Assembly (NCBI RefSeq): GCF_003086295.3
Contig: NC_092047.1
Span: 113,829,323 to 113,893,322, forward strand
Reading direction: 5' to 3'
DNA from: Arachis hypogaea
Taxonomy: Eukaryota; Streptophyta; Magnoliopsida; Fabales; Fabaceae
Length of the DNA: 64,000 nt
Made by a program: the position numbers and the translations under genes. The notes under the pieces are model-generated. The model saw only the letters and a program-made list of their open reading frames with translations. It did not search any database and was not told the DNA's origin. Every line of letters begins with the position of its first letter. The first letter of the stretch is position 1. Of the stretch, positions 25,901 to 38,561 are shown piece by piece.

Positions 25901-27124
25901 TATGAGACCCTTACCCGACCCTAGACCCGATGAAATCGTGTTAATTTCGGGCCACACTTAAGCCGGGTCTAGACCGGGTGAAGCCCGGGTCTTGATCAAC
26001 TTTATCACGACATCACCAAAAATTAGATTCTACATCTTTTGAACCTCTAAATTTTGAAAAATAATTATTCCATAACAATGCAACATTCGCATAATAATAA
26101 TTTATAATCTAATAATAATAATTTAAAGTTTCATAATAATAATTATATTAATTAGACATTAAACATTCAAAGTTCAAAAGACAATTAAAACAAAGTTAAC
26201 AACCAACACAAGATTAACATAATAATAATAATTTATAGTGTCATATCAACCAATAACAACAAAATATTAAGTAGCAAATAACTACACGGGTCCAACGGGC
26301 CGGATCTGGGTGACCCGAGACTTGGCCCGAACCCGATTTAATAAATAATCGGGGCCATCTATTGAAACCTCGGGTCTGACCGGACCGTAACGAAGTCGGA
26401 CCAAATTAGCTCCGAAGTCATCGGGTCCGGTCCGGATTTTCGGGTCGGACCGGGTCTTGTGCACTCCTATCCCTCACTAAGTCGTAGTGATTTGTATGCC
26501 TTTGATCCCATAGCCTTTGTTAGTTATTGTTGCATATTGGTAGATAGAAGACATCAAATTTTGTGACATATGATAGTAACTAGTAAGTAGAGTAGTTTAT
26601 TCTTTTCTTTTAGAGATATGTCAGATAGAACAATGTATATACTTTTGAAAACCAAATTATTTCTTTTTGAATCAAAATTTGGGTGATTACCCTTTTCTAA
26701 ATATGCAAGCAATTCTATCTAGTTGGCTATGAAAGCTTTCATTTTTTTTTATAGTATTAGTTCATGTTGTAAATGACCTTGTTTTGCAAATAAAACGGTT
26801 GTGAAGTTACTGTGAAACAGTGACGTTGAATAGTCTCTCGCTCTTTCTCTAATTTATTTTCTATTTTTTCCTTTGGAAAAAAAACATATTAGATATTTTC
26901 TTTGATTGGAATGTAGAAGATAATACATCTTTTTATGATTTTATTCTTTATTGTAACAAATTTTGAATAATTGTTGTTAGTTAATATGGAACCTTGCTAT
27001 CATTATTTTATTTATTCGTTTTATTATAAAACGGTTATTTCGATTGAATCATAGTTGAACCGATTAGACCAATAAACTAATAACTAAAACGGTTTTATTA
27101 CCGGTTCGGTTTTCAAAACCTTGC
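22938..27124. mobile_element. ~4.2-kb element with ~95-bp terminal inverted repeats (GCAAGGTTTTGAAAACCGAACCGG family)
   Basis: The left end reads GCAAGGTTCTGAAAATTGAA and the right end is its inverted counterpart, GGTTCGGTTTTCAAAACCTT then GC. The similarity continues inward for about 95 bases through repeated GGTTTAATCGG-type words. No transposase ORF was recognised, so it is non-autonomous. A GC-rich block (about 24,300-25,250) has several overlapping short ORFs of no known family. A second set of CCGGTTCGACC words near 24,690-24,740 suggests an internal or nested terminus. I could not find a clean target duplication, so the exact ends are uncertain. The element at 51,693-53,310 has ends of the same type. 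Confidence 0.6.
25826..26470. mobile_element. MULE-like MITE (GGGGTGCAC ends) nested in the 22.9-27.1-kb element
   Basis: The ends are GGGGTGCACATGG on the left and the inverse, GTGCACTCCT, on the right. Both are followed inward by repeats of GGGTCGGGTCCGG-type words in opposite orientation. The 9 bases CCCTCACTA occur directly on both sides (25,817-25,825 and 26,471-26,479), which is the target duplication length of Mutator-like elements. The middle is AT-rich with no ORF. Confidence 0.75.
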
Positions 27125-27298
27125 AATTTTACACTACTCCAAATAATAAAATAACAGAAACCATGGGTGTAAGAAAAATTGACAACATCGCTTGAGAAAA
27201 AGAATTAAATTATCCATCATTTCTTTTTTTTTTTTTTTTTTTGGACTTGGCCATCATTTCTGTAATTGAAGTGACTCTCCATAAAATATTGTTAATGG

Positions 27299-27369
27299 GC
27301 CTTGGCCCATTGGGCCCTTTTTGTTTGTGAAAGGAAGGCCCATTGGGCCCTTTTTGTTTGTGAAAGGAA
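27299..27369 (+). promoter_or_regulatory. Site II-type (TGGGCC/GGCCCA) promoter motifs in a duplicated 33-bp block
   Basis: A 33-base unit starting GGCCCATTGGGCCC is present twice in tandem, at 27,304-27,336 and 27,337-27,369. Each unit carries GGCCCA and TGGGCC. Such motifs are common in promoters of plant housekeeping genes. The block lies 174 bases before the ATG of the EF-hand gene. Confidence 0.55.
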
Positions 27370-27542
27370 TTAGCTGACCAAACAAAAAAAAGAATGGGTT
27401 AAGGTGTGTACTCTAAAATGGTCCTCACGGTAGACCCTTCAATTTATCGATTTGGTTTTCATCAGAATCAGAAGACGAGGTGGAAGAAGGAAGCAAAAAG
27501 AAGCAGTGGTTGAATGAATGAATCAGTGAAACTGAAACTGAA

Positions 27543-29534
27543 ATGGAGAACAACAACAACAACAATAACAACGCTATGATTCGTGAATGGTTCGACAGAG
27601 TTGACTCTAACAAAACTGGAACCATAACTGCTCCCCAACTCAAGGTCCTTTTTTTATTGTTATTTTTTATTATTGTTATTTTTCCATTTAAACTTTGAAT
27701 TCAATTGATATTGTTTTGTGATTTAATAAAAAAAACTTTTTTTCCCCCTTGTTGGTTGAATAATCAGAGTGCTTTAGCGGTTGGAAACCTGGAATTTCCA
27801 CTCTCAGTTGTTGAGCAGATGATCAAGTTCATATATCCAATTTCTGTGTTTCAAATGCTATTATGTTTCAATTTTCTCCATTCATAATCTAATTCCTTTC
27901 TTGTTTTTTGTTCTCATAATTGTGTAGGATGTATGATTTTGATAGGAATGGTACTATGAGCTTTGAAGGTATATGCCCATTGCACTCTATGCTTAACGCA
28001 CTATGCTCTAAAAAGAAGCTGAGATTTACATCAATAATCAAATACTATCTTGAAATTTGGAAAGTAGTGTTCTTTCATATATGGGACTTTATTTGTTGGA
28101 GTTTGTTTATAGTAGAATTGAAACATGTTCTACCTCACTCTAACTTACTCGTAAATGGTTTGCTCTAGAATTTGTTGCACTCAACAAGTTCCTTATTAAG
28201 GTTAGTGTTTCTCTATTATGCATTTGATATGTGAGTTTATTGTCATTAACCTATATTTGATATTAAGTACGTTGGTTCTAATAACCACTATAAATGGCTC
28301 TTCAGGTTCAACATGCATTTTCTGATCTTGAGAGGTGATTGGTTTATTTATATGCTTTTGTTCCATTCTGTTTATTTGTTTTCAGAACTTTATCTTGCAT
28401 GTAGTTTCGAGTGATATTATTGTAGGCAATTACATTGTGAATGATCTTATAGGAAAGAAACTAACGACATGAAAGGTTTATAATCAATTTGTTCATGCTT
28501 ATTTTGGATCGATATCGCTGTGGCCTATATAGCTTATGTCTAAACTCTAGCTTGTCAGTATAATTCTGTGGTCATACCGGAACAAGTTTAGTTTTAAAGA
28601 TCCACTGCTTGGCTGATCACTTGGTTCTGCAGTATAACACTTCTTGTTCGGTTCATTGATGCAGGGGTCGTGGCTTTCTTGTCCTTGATGACGTTTTTGA
28701 GGTATATTTTAAGAATGATTTCAAAGATGTTCTGTTTATTGTGTCACTGGTTTTGCTTAGCCAGACGAGCTTATGGTTCTTATTAGTACTTCCCAAGCTG
28801 TATCAACAAAATGTTGAGTTGCGTAGTTTATGTGTAATGTTGGATGCAACTCTAAATAACTTTGCCGAATCTGTTTCCAGGCATTGGTAAAGATTGGCTT
28901 CACGCTGGATTCTCCTGCATTTTACTCTGCCTGTGCGGTAAGGCATCGTCATAGTTTAATTGTGTAGTAAATCATCCTGGAGAAGTTGCACATCACATTG
29001 ACGACTAGTGGTTAAGCCAAAACTATCTCAATTCTCAATGTTTGTTTACACTACTATTATCCATGCCTTAATTTCTGTATGCTCCTTTCTTGGGATAATA
29101 AGTTGAAAATGCTTTATTAGTCAGATGGAGAAAGAAATAATGCAATGTGTTTAGCATGTAAATTTATTTAGTCCTTGTTTGATTGCTTACAACTGCATAG
29201 TAGGCCTCTCATCTATGCAACATTGCCATTTAGAAGGCCATGCTCAAATGTTTCTCTTTGATTATTCTCAGAGCTTTGATCAAAGTAAAAGTGGGAAGTT
29301 TAGACTGGATGTCTTCATATCACTTTGTATATTCTTACAATCAGCAAGGTATATATATTCAGAGAAAAGCCAGAAAGCAATATTTTCCACGCAATTTTTA
29401 TTTGACCTAGTGTTGAACTTTCATTTCACTGATAAGGACCTTCTATTATGTCTTTCAGGAATCTGTTTAATTCATTTGATACTGCAAAACAAGGAAGAAT
29501 TACTCTTGATCTGAACCAGTTTGTATATTGTAGT
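27543..29534 (+). CDS. EF-hand calcium-binding protein, penta-EF-hand/peflin-like
   Basis: Nine exons join in frame to 169 codons: 27,543-27,644, 27,768-27,826, 27,928-27,968, 28,169-28,200, 28,306-28,334, 28,665-28,701, 28,881-28,937, 29,272-29,348 and 29,459-29,534. After an Asn-run N-terminus (residues 3-10) come EF loop 1 (about 21-32) and loop 2 (57-68, DFDRNGTMSFEE, fully canonical). A linker helix follows, then loop 3 (about 122-133, DQSKSGKFRLDV) and a degenerate loop 4 (about 152-163). The arrangement fits calcium-binding penta-EF proteins of the sorcin/peflin group. The start is the first ATG in the exon. Oddity: after Asn-Gln-Phe a fourth T puts TAG at 29,532; without it the frame would run into Val-Tyr-Cys, a donor, and a tenth exon near 29,616 ending the family's usual way. 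Confidence 0.85.
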
Positions 29535-30965
29535 AAGTACACACTTTGATCGGACGGTGTACTTTATTTTGATTCTGGCTTTCTCGCTCTTAGATATGTT
29601 CTACTTCCTTTTCAGCTTCCAATTGTAGAATATGATTCAACTCTGAGAGGACGTATTCTGAAGATGATTCATGTATGCTGCACTTTGTAAAATTTCTCAA
29701 ATGCATTTCTATAGCCAAGTTAACTTTGTCCTGCATACGCTGAGATAATCATTTTTGAGGTTTAGATATTTCTCCCATTTACATGGAAATTGCTGTAAAA
29801 TTAATTTTCTTTCTAATGTTATAATCTTAGTTTTACATGATGTCTTGTGAGATGGTCCGGAGGTTGATGACGTAGAATGTACTATACCAAATGCATTTTC
29901 AATCAGTTAACTTGTGTTATGAGCTAAAAAGGGAATTGACCCAAGTATATGCTTTCAAATATTTGGTTATGTAATTGATTCCCAGAGTCCCATTTCGGTG
30001 AGGTGATGCATTACTTTTCAACCAGATGTATGTAAATAATATTTGATTATATTTACTTTGTTATTTAAGCTTTTAAATAATTGCTACTCTAATTCCATCC
30101 TAAAGTTCGTCATTTTATTTTTGTACACAAATTAGTTACCAAATCAAATATAGTATTAAATATATATTAGAATACAAAATAGTAAAAAAAATAAATACAA
30201 AATATATATTAAACGTGTATTAAGCAACGCATGCATTTTTTTATAAGTCGGAGCAGTGTCTTCAGGGTTCAGACAGAATGGTTGTTGCTAAATGGGTGTA
30301 AATATAACAATCCAACTTATAATTTACACAATAGTCAAGGACTATAATAAACTGAGATCTTGCATTAGGTGAAATTTTACATACACCGATTATTAGGATG
30401 AGCGGTTAATAGTGAACTTAATGAACTCCTGAGATGTTGAACTTGATGAATTTTTAGGCACAACAATAATTAGGAAGAGAAGCATATTCATTTCAGCTGT
30501 GACTAAAGATTAATTCCAAGGAAAGAAAAAGGGCAAGGGGAAATGATACAATAAAGTTACTTTTTTTTCCTTAAAAAAAGAGAGTAGGAAAGTTCATTGC
30601 TAATCTAGTTCACAATTGATTACATGCACCGTGATGTCAGTAGCGAATAATTGCAGTATTTTTGGTGTTTCCATGGAAATGTTATAGGCTTGTGTTTCAT
30701 AAAATTCATTCCACCAGCAATTTTGCCATTCCTGCATAACCACACTATCATTAGTTATAACCATGGGATGATACACATGTTCAACAGACAGCAACATTTA
30801 TCCAATGTAATATTAAACAAAATGGGCTTAATGGAACATGACCTTAGGTATATAATACAAATCTAGAAACCAAGAGCATATAAATGGAATAGACTCAACT
30901 CCACAAACTCATATGGAATTACTTACTATGAGAATGTAGAAACCTAAACCTGATTAAACATGGAG
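29535..30965. other. 3' flanks and intergenic DNA between convergent genes
   Basis: The first part may hold the last small exon of the EF-hand gene (near 29,616, if the extra T at 29,520 is an error). The rest is AT-rich. The right part, up to 30,965, is presumably 3' UTR of TAF10, which is transcribed leftward. No other coding evidence was seen. Confidence 0.5.
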
Positions 30966-33362
30966 TCATTCGTCTCGAGTAGCAGGATCCATTCCAGTAG
31001 AAGGGCTGTCAGCAAAATATTCTTGGTGCCTCACATTCACCCCATACTGTTCATACAAGATATCATACCGATTAAATGCAAGGAAATATTACTGTATCTG
31101 CATTTAGTAAAATTGATTAAGATGAAAGATGTTTTAATCGTCAAATACCCTAGCTCAGATGTACAGTTTAATATTATTCCCTGAAGAAGCTTATAAACAA
31201 TGTTCATATTGTTTAATTTCGAGATCATGCATATATGAGCCAATCTAGCTTGGCCTCAACCTGTATCTTCTCCTCCTCTACCAGTTTTCTAAGCAAATCT
31301 CGTTAAGTTTAGACACAAATTATTCCCATCATTTTACTAATACTAATATCTATGAACTTGGACATAAATATGCTCCAATGCATATAACTTGCTACGTCAA
31401 TTGGAAGACTTAACCTCTCCCATACTCAACATACAACCTGAGTAGATATTCAAAATGACTGAAGGTTTGTGTAAAGCTTAAAAAATATGGATAACAGATT
31501 GTATGTATTATGACATATTAATGAGGAAAACTTGACAGTCAATTTAAATATACAGAACAATTCTTACATCGTGCAGCGCCTTTGTTAGGTCTTCCATCGT
31601 CAAAACAAGGCGCTTATCCTGTTAAAAAAAAATGTAAGTGCTAAAGACAAGACGAGTGTATGTAGAATATAAACAAAACCAGAATAAAAGCTTCCAGAAC
31701 CTTCTGCTGCCTGTCCCTTTTATCTTTTGGAATTGTTGCTTGTCTTGCTTTGCAGTGCCTACAGTTAAACTCTAGTCACAATGTCATGCCAATATAGTAA
31801 TGCAAAAGATATGCAGAATAAGAAACTAAAGATGAAGCACATTGTCATATCTCATAACCATTAAACTAAGAAAACCAACAAACATTGACAAAGATACAAG
31901 CATTCAAATACAAAGCCACCTACAAGTACACCTAGAAGTGAGGACAAGCAGAGTTCTAGAGAGTAATAGTCAACAACATAATTTATATTGAATTTCGGAT
32001 TTACATTCTTCTTATCATGATGTGCCCTCATTCTAGTGTGTATATATCTATGGACCACAACAGAAAAGGAGATGAAAGCACAGGCTCTTTTCCCATGTGT
32101 TATCCTATAAACTACCTTGAATACACATTTATTAAGAGAGAAAAATAGTATCCATCATGTACTGACCAACATCACTCACATGCATGAACAACTTATATCC
32201 AATGGTTTATGGGTAATTATAAACAGATTATGACAAAAAAAAAAGAAAAAAGAAAAAGAAGAAACATACTGAAGTGCATCACCCGCAACTTCTGCAACAA
32301 ACTTCTGAGTGGCAACAGCAACCAATCTAGTCCTGAAATAGTGATCCACATTTGCAATCAAACAACAAATACAGGGGGCTAAGAATCCAACTTTTGTAGG
32401 AATAAATATCAACAATAATTTAAAAAGAAAAAAAAAGGAAGAAAATGTTGAATCCACTACGGATTCGGAAGGATAAATTTAGCTATATTATAAGTTCACA
32501 ACAAACCAATAAAGATTTCTGCAAGCATGGCATGGTTTGGGATACTGCATACAAGTTGAGGACAAGCGAAGCAACGCAATCTGCTATTGCTCATTCCTTA
32601 TATATTCTGACACAGGCTTCTACTAACTCATATAATTAACATTGGTGCCGAAAATACTTACTACAAGTATTATATGCTTATGCCTGGTCACTATCATCTC
32701 GAGCGAAGCCTAGTCCATAAGTATTGAAAATAAAGGATAATTAAGTAAAAGACTTCAATTTTAATAGTCACAACCAAATATGGTTGATTCTTATGCTTAT
32801 CACTTGAATGATCATACAAATATATGACTTTAAACCATTTATATTTTAATCTCCTCTAAAATTTCCTCTAACCTTTTCTTAGGCCTACCTCTACCTCTAG
32901 CTATAGGACAATCCTACATCTGATTCACTATCCTAACTTGAGCCTATAACCAAAGATTAAATTGGACCATTATTCTCTATAATCAGCTCTAATATGGCGA
33001 TTCCTAATCCTATATAGATTAGTTGACAATGTCAAAACATCAAAGCTAAACTCACACATAAACAAAAAAGGAACAAATCTGTAACAAGGGAGGAGGCACT
33101 AACAATCGAAGATCGGGAGACTGAAATCCGCTCTTGGCTAAGTAATGCTCCACCAACTCATCAGGTATCTGAGAAGAAGACGAAACGGTTGGTTCAAATG
33201 TTCAATCAAATTTATGAAACAATTCCAATGAAAGAGCTCAAGCATAGATATGAAACAAACCGTAGGAGTATAATCCATTAACGAAGCAAGAAACTCGGTG
33301 AGTGCAGTATCGTCATCATGCCTCCCTCCATCGCTTGATTGTGGATTATGGTTAGGGTTCAT
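30966..33362 (-). CDS. TAF10: TAF10, transcription initiation factor TFIID subunit 10
   Basis: A histone-fold subunit shared by TFIID and SAGA that acts in the nucleus at RNA polymerase II promoters. Six exons join in frame to 139 residues: 33,261-33,362, 33,104-33,168, 32,270-32,332, 31,701-31,758, 31,568-31,618 and 30,966-31,046. The short acidic N-terminus is followed by LTEFLASLMDYTPTIPDELV (about 21-40), HYLAKSGF, the histone-fold helix LVAVATQKFVAEVAGDAL (about 58-75), KDKRLVLTMEDLTKAL, and the family's conserved C-terminus YGVNVRHQEYF to ATRDE. Length and ends match plant TAF10. All introns are GT-AG and all phases agree. It is transcribed divergently from the R3H-domain gene 731 bases away. 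Confidence 0.95.
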
Positions 33363-34093
33363 CTCCTCCTCACTCTATCTATACAATAACCTACCCTGCG
33401 AATTTATCAATTTTCTTAGAATTTACTTCAAACTCATATACACGAGTCATTCGAATTATGCAAAGTTTGTAAATTAAGAATTAAAAGGATCAAGAGCAAA
33501 ATTTTTGGTTCGCAAAAATATCCATTTTTTCGAGGAAACAAAAAGTTTTTTTTGTTGCGCCTCGTACCTTGCTGGTGGTTGCCGGAGAAAAGGAGAGACT
33601 GGTTGCTGCCGTGAAATCCCCGCCGTACACCGCTGTCGTAGGAGAACGGAGAATGAAACTTGAAACTTTTTTCAGGTGCCTCTGCCGATAGTGTTTGTTT
33701 TGTAGTGTAGCCACTGAAACTTTCATATTCCTAGCCCAATAATCTGTACACTAGGCCCAATAAAGCCCAATAATATTATTAATGGGCTTGGATCGGCCCA
33801 TTACTTACCCTTGAAGAAGAGAACACCCGACACCGTCGTCACTGAGGAAAAGAATTAAGAATCTAAGAAGAAAAGACACAAATCCAAAAGAATATTCTTT
33901 CCCTTTTTCATATCAACACAATTTGTATCTCTGATTTGTGATCTTTCTTCTTCTTCTTCTTGTGTGTTGTTGAAAGTTTCAATTTTTACAATTAGTATTT
34001 AAATACTTATCCTTCTCCCAAAAAAGTTCACACAATCCAATCCAATTCAATTGCTTCCAAAAATTTGATTAATTAGATCTTCTAGTTCTAGCC
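33363..34093. promoter_or_regulatory. Shared bidirectional promoter of TAF10 and the R3H-domain gene
   Basis: The 731 bases between the two divergent ATGs carry GGCCCA at 33,754-33,759 and 33,795-33,800, TGGGCT at 33,783-33,788, and further AGCCCA words nearby. These are site II-like motifs typical of plant housekeeping promoters. A CT-rich stretch at 33,940-33,962 fits a leader of the rightward gene. Shared control is inferred from the layout. Confidence 0.55.
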
Positions 34094-36660
34094 ATGGTTC
34101 TTCACCGAGAACAAGAGCTTCTTCTCTCTTCTCCTTTCATTGACCCTTCTAAAGGTACCCCTTTTATCCTTTTTCATTTAATTCAGCTCAAGCTTATCCT
34201 CAAAGTTTTAAGCTTTTTTTAGAAGAGGAAAAAGATTGATTTTTTTTTTTTCAGATGGATTTTGAATTTGTTCTATTTTGTTATGAACAGGAGATGGTGG
34301 AAAATCTGGTGGGATGTCAATTGAGAAGAAGATTGAGTTCCTTGAGAGCTTGACTGGAAAGGTTGTTCCTTTATGCACAGAACTCATTGATGATAATATT
34401 TTGAGTGTTGTTACTGCTTTTACAACTCTAATGCTTATGTTTGTAAAAATACAATTCTTAATTTTCTTAAATGGCCTTATTTCTTTTAAACAAATATTGT
34501 TATATTACTTATACTGTATGGTGTGAAACAAGATGCATTGGTGTTTCAATTTCATTGGTATTTTTCTATGCAATGCATTTTATGAATGCAGCTGAGAAGC
34601 TTATTAATGCTATCCACTTTTTGTCTATGTTTATGGTTGGACTGAAGAAAATTCATCACCCCCGTTTGAATATAAATTTGCAATATGGTGTTTTCATGAC
34701 TGAGTGGTTTAAATGAAAAAAGTCGGTATTACAGATTGGTTTATAAATTGAATTTGTCACTTAGAATGTGTCTTGGTATCATTTGTTTTAACTGATTCTT
34801 CTAAGACTTTAGGTACTTCAACAATTTCCCTTTTTTAGATATATTGGTGCAATGTGCATTTGCTATGTTTACAATTGTTGATATGAATTTTGCAAACTTG
34901 GTTATGTCATTATGTGAACTGAATACTTTTGGCTGTTATAACTTATAACAATTACAAGCAGCAAGTTCTCCATTCTATTAATTAGATTTTTAATCAACCT
35001 GAGAGGCTGAGACTAGTCTTACCTGTTTCAGGTTACAAATCGAAGATCCCGTAGGTGGTTAAACGATCGTCTCCTGATGGAACTGGTTCCACGATTAAAT
35101 GCGGAGGAAATCAGAGGCTTGTTTGCTCCACCACCATGGGGTAAATTATCTGAGGCATCTTTCCTGAAACTTTGGTTGCTTAGTTTTGTTGCATGCTTCC
35201 TGTGATACCCCAAACCCGCCCAAAAAGAAAAAGTCATTACCTAAGAGCGTTTTAATTTTTGAACTTTCAATGTTTCTTTAGTATAAGTAATGACTGGATT
35301 AATTTTCATTTTAAAAAATGACGATCGGGTTCATTTCACAGGTGAAGAAGTTCCACCTTCAACATTTTCCATGACTAATGTGGAAGAGTGGGACAGATTC
35401 AGGAATATAGACATGGATAAAGAGGTTATATTTGCTTCTCTTATTTTTAAACTCCTTGAAACGTTTTTACTGTTTAAGAAGATAATTCCATGCACCTATA
35501 ATTGAATTCAAGAAGCTTTACAGTGAATTATTGCTTTTGGTACTAAATATATCCTTTTAGAAGTTATTCTGTGATCTAGGTATCTTTTACAATTTTTAGT
35601 ATCGTAGAGTTTATATCTGCAACGAATGTGCTTACATGGTGTGTTTTAGTGTTTATGTTCTGCTATGTGTGCGCATGAGCCATGAGAATTGAAGTTAGTT
35701 TAGAGTGCCAATTGCTAACTATTGGTTGGCACTTGAGTTTGTTTGGTTATGTTGGAATGTAATGTAGAGACAGCCAACAAACATCTCACTATAGGTTTCA
35801 TATGTTTCGATAGGTCAATATGATCCATGCTTTCGAAAACTCTTTAGACAAGAGGAAAGGCCGTGTTGATGCTGACAAGTTGGCAGTATTGAATGGTTGG
35901 CATAGAGTTGATTGTCGAACAAGAGAGGCACTTCGACGCAGCTCTGTTTCCGAACTCATAGAGGGTTATGAGGTACATATTTGATTATTAATTACCCCCT
36001 TCTAACCTGTAAATCACCATTGTGCACAAGAAAAGGGATTAACTTTTATATAAAAAATATATCTTGCAATTTACATAGAAACATATTTTTTATTCTTTTC
36101 TATCTTCTTAAGGAATGTATACGGACGTTTATAACGAAAAGCTCGGATGGAGATGTTCTTGAGCTGCAAATTCAGGATCCTTTTAGGAGATTGTTACTGC
36201 ATGGTGTTTGTGAGGTAATATCAGATATGCTGCTCTCCATGTTATTGTTGAAATTTCAATTCGCCTTCTATGCTTGAAAATTTGGGAAGTTTTTCATGAA
36301 AATGACAAAAAAGAAGCATTAGTGATACCAATCATGGTTTTTTGCATCCTTATTATATTGTTATCTAAATCTTTTTCTCATTATATATATGCATTATATT
36401 TGCTGCCGTTTCTAAAATTTTTTGGATCTGTCGCTGCTCGTGAAACCATTTATACTCTTGTAAGTGTACATGAAGCTTATAATCTTAATTTTTGTTGGTG
36501 GTAGTTCTACAACTTGGCCTCAGATACAGTGACAGATATGAATGGTGGTGTGGAGTCATCAAAGATGACAAAGATAAAGAAGAAGAAAAGGGGTTCTCCT
36601 CAGCTTCCAAATATCACTCTCTGCCACTTTCTGAAGATGTCCAAGGAAGGAAGTTGGTAA
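34094..36660 (+). CDS. R3H domain-containing protein (R3H-associated N-terminal domain)
   Basis: Probably a nuclear or cytoplasmic single-stranded nucleic-acid-binding protein. Seven exons join in frame to 246 residues: 34,094-34,154, 34,291-34,361, 35,032-35,140, 35,342-35,424, 35,814-35,972, 36,113-36,214 and 36,505-36,660. The N-terminal half, with KIEFLESLTGKVTNRRSRRW (about 33-52) and LFAPPPWGEEVPPSTFS, matches the R3H-associated domain. The R3H motif itself is at about 183-199, DPFRRLLLHGVCEFYNL, with Arg187 and His191 in the diagnostic RxxxH spacing. The C-terminus is Lys-rich (KIKKKKRGSPQ) and ends in Gly-Ser-Trp. The start is the first ATG after a CT-rich leader. All splice sites are GT-AG. 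Confidence 0.92.
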
Positions 36661-37985
36661 TTTGATTCAGGGAGAAATGTTGTAATTCCTTATTATTATT
36701 ATGATAAAAGACCTGTCTTTAGTCAATTATGTACAATGTAAAATTAATTTAGTTGTTTATTATTGCACAATAATTTCACTGTAAATTAGTCTTTAGAACT
36801 GTCTATTCAATTGGTTGATACTTGATACCATTAGTCAACATAACAAGTTGATTGCTGGCTTAATTTACAATGTTATGGTTGTTTAATTCAAGAATAAACA
36901 CTTAACTCGGTTCCATAATGTGACTTTAAAAAAAATATATATATGATTTCTGATTTTATCATTTTTATTTTTGAGACGATATAATTTCTGTTTAAAGCGT
37001 TCATCAAATATCAACAAAAATTAATTAGTAGTAGTTTTATTTGTAATTTGTAAAAGTTTCAAATTGGGCACAATTAATTTTTTATTTTTTTTATAGTACA
37101 ATACACACAGTTTGTTTGGGTGTTACTAAATTGTTAAAAAATATTTTTTTTATTTGTTTAATGTGTTTGATAAAATTTTAATAATAAAAATAAATTTATT
37201 ACAAAATAAAAATAAAAAAAATATTTTTTTAAATTATAATTTAAATCTTTTTGAAAAGATTTTTTATTTAAAAATTTATTTTTAACATAATAAATAAATA
37301 AATAAATATTTTTATATTATTGTATTTAAATATAATTGTTAAATAAAAAAATATTTTTATATAAAATATTTAAATATAATTTTTTTTAAAAAATTATTTG
37401 ATAGAAAAGATCATTTCATAAAAATTTACTTAAACAAGCTCAAATATTATTGAGTTTTTTTTACTTTTTGTTATATATTCTACGTTTTTTTAATTAATTT
37501 TAGTATAGAAGTAATTTTTCATATAATTGAGATATAATTAGCTTATTTTAAAATTAATTTTAAACTGGAGTATATAATAAAAAAAACCCGATTGTGTTTA
37601 GGGATTTAGTTTCACTAAACACATCTTTACTTTAATAAATATGATACTCGTGTGATTTTTTTTGTTAACTGAAAAATAACAAAAAGAACAAATAAAAAAG
37701 AGAAAATAAATAATAAAAAACTGCTTAAGAAATAGGAGAATCCTATTAAATGTTACTCAAATTTTTTTCAGGATAACAGAAATTATCATCATCTTTGTCA
37801 TGATTATTTGTCATTGTATTTGCATTCTTAAGATCAACTGAAGAATAATACATCAATTTTAAGATATGATGTCCCAAATATTCAACACCAAAAGATCAAC
37901 AAATTATCTTAAAAATTATTGATAAGAGTAAAGATATTCATACAATTTGTTACATAAATAATATCTCTTTGTTCCAAATTTTAAA
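36661..37985. other. AT-rich intergenic DNA
   Basis: Beyond the 3' UTR of the R3H-domain gene this stretch is dominated by A/T runs with no recognisable ORF, exon or terminal repeat. Confidence 0.6.
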
Positions 37986-38511
37986 CTAGTAGATATATTT
38001 TGTAAATAATAAATAACTTTTTTTTTTTTGCAGAATATTACAACTCTTAATCATTTTTAAACAATCTCGTTGCCAACTTCTATTCCAATCTTTGATAATA
38101 TAGACAAAACCAACACGATCATCAATATCAGGATAACTTGCATTATAGTTAATCTTAAAAATACCCACCGAGAAAAAAATCTATGAGTAGGGATGTACGT
38201 GGATTGGATCGGATCAGATATGACCGAAAATTCGATCCGATCCGCACAATTTTCATCGGATCGGATTGGATATGATATCCGCGTTTTTAGTGTCGGATCG
38301 GATATCAGATATATCCGCATAATTGAACCTTCTCTTTTTAATCATATTTTTACGTAAAAAATTCAATAAAAAATATTTATTTTATACTTTTAAATTTATA
38401 TATTCCTAAAATATTTTTAATCAAACTTTTTCTAAATAACAAAAATAAAATAATACAATATATGAATAATAATTACTAACTAAAACATACAAACAAGTAA
38501 ATATAATATCA

Positions 38512-38561
<50 letters not shown>

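Noticed and set aside
30600..30866. Overlapping 65- and 71-codon ORFs downstream of TAF10
   Set aside because: There is no family match, and the position fits TAF10 3' UTR or intergenic DNA.
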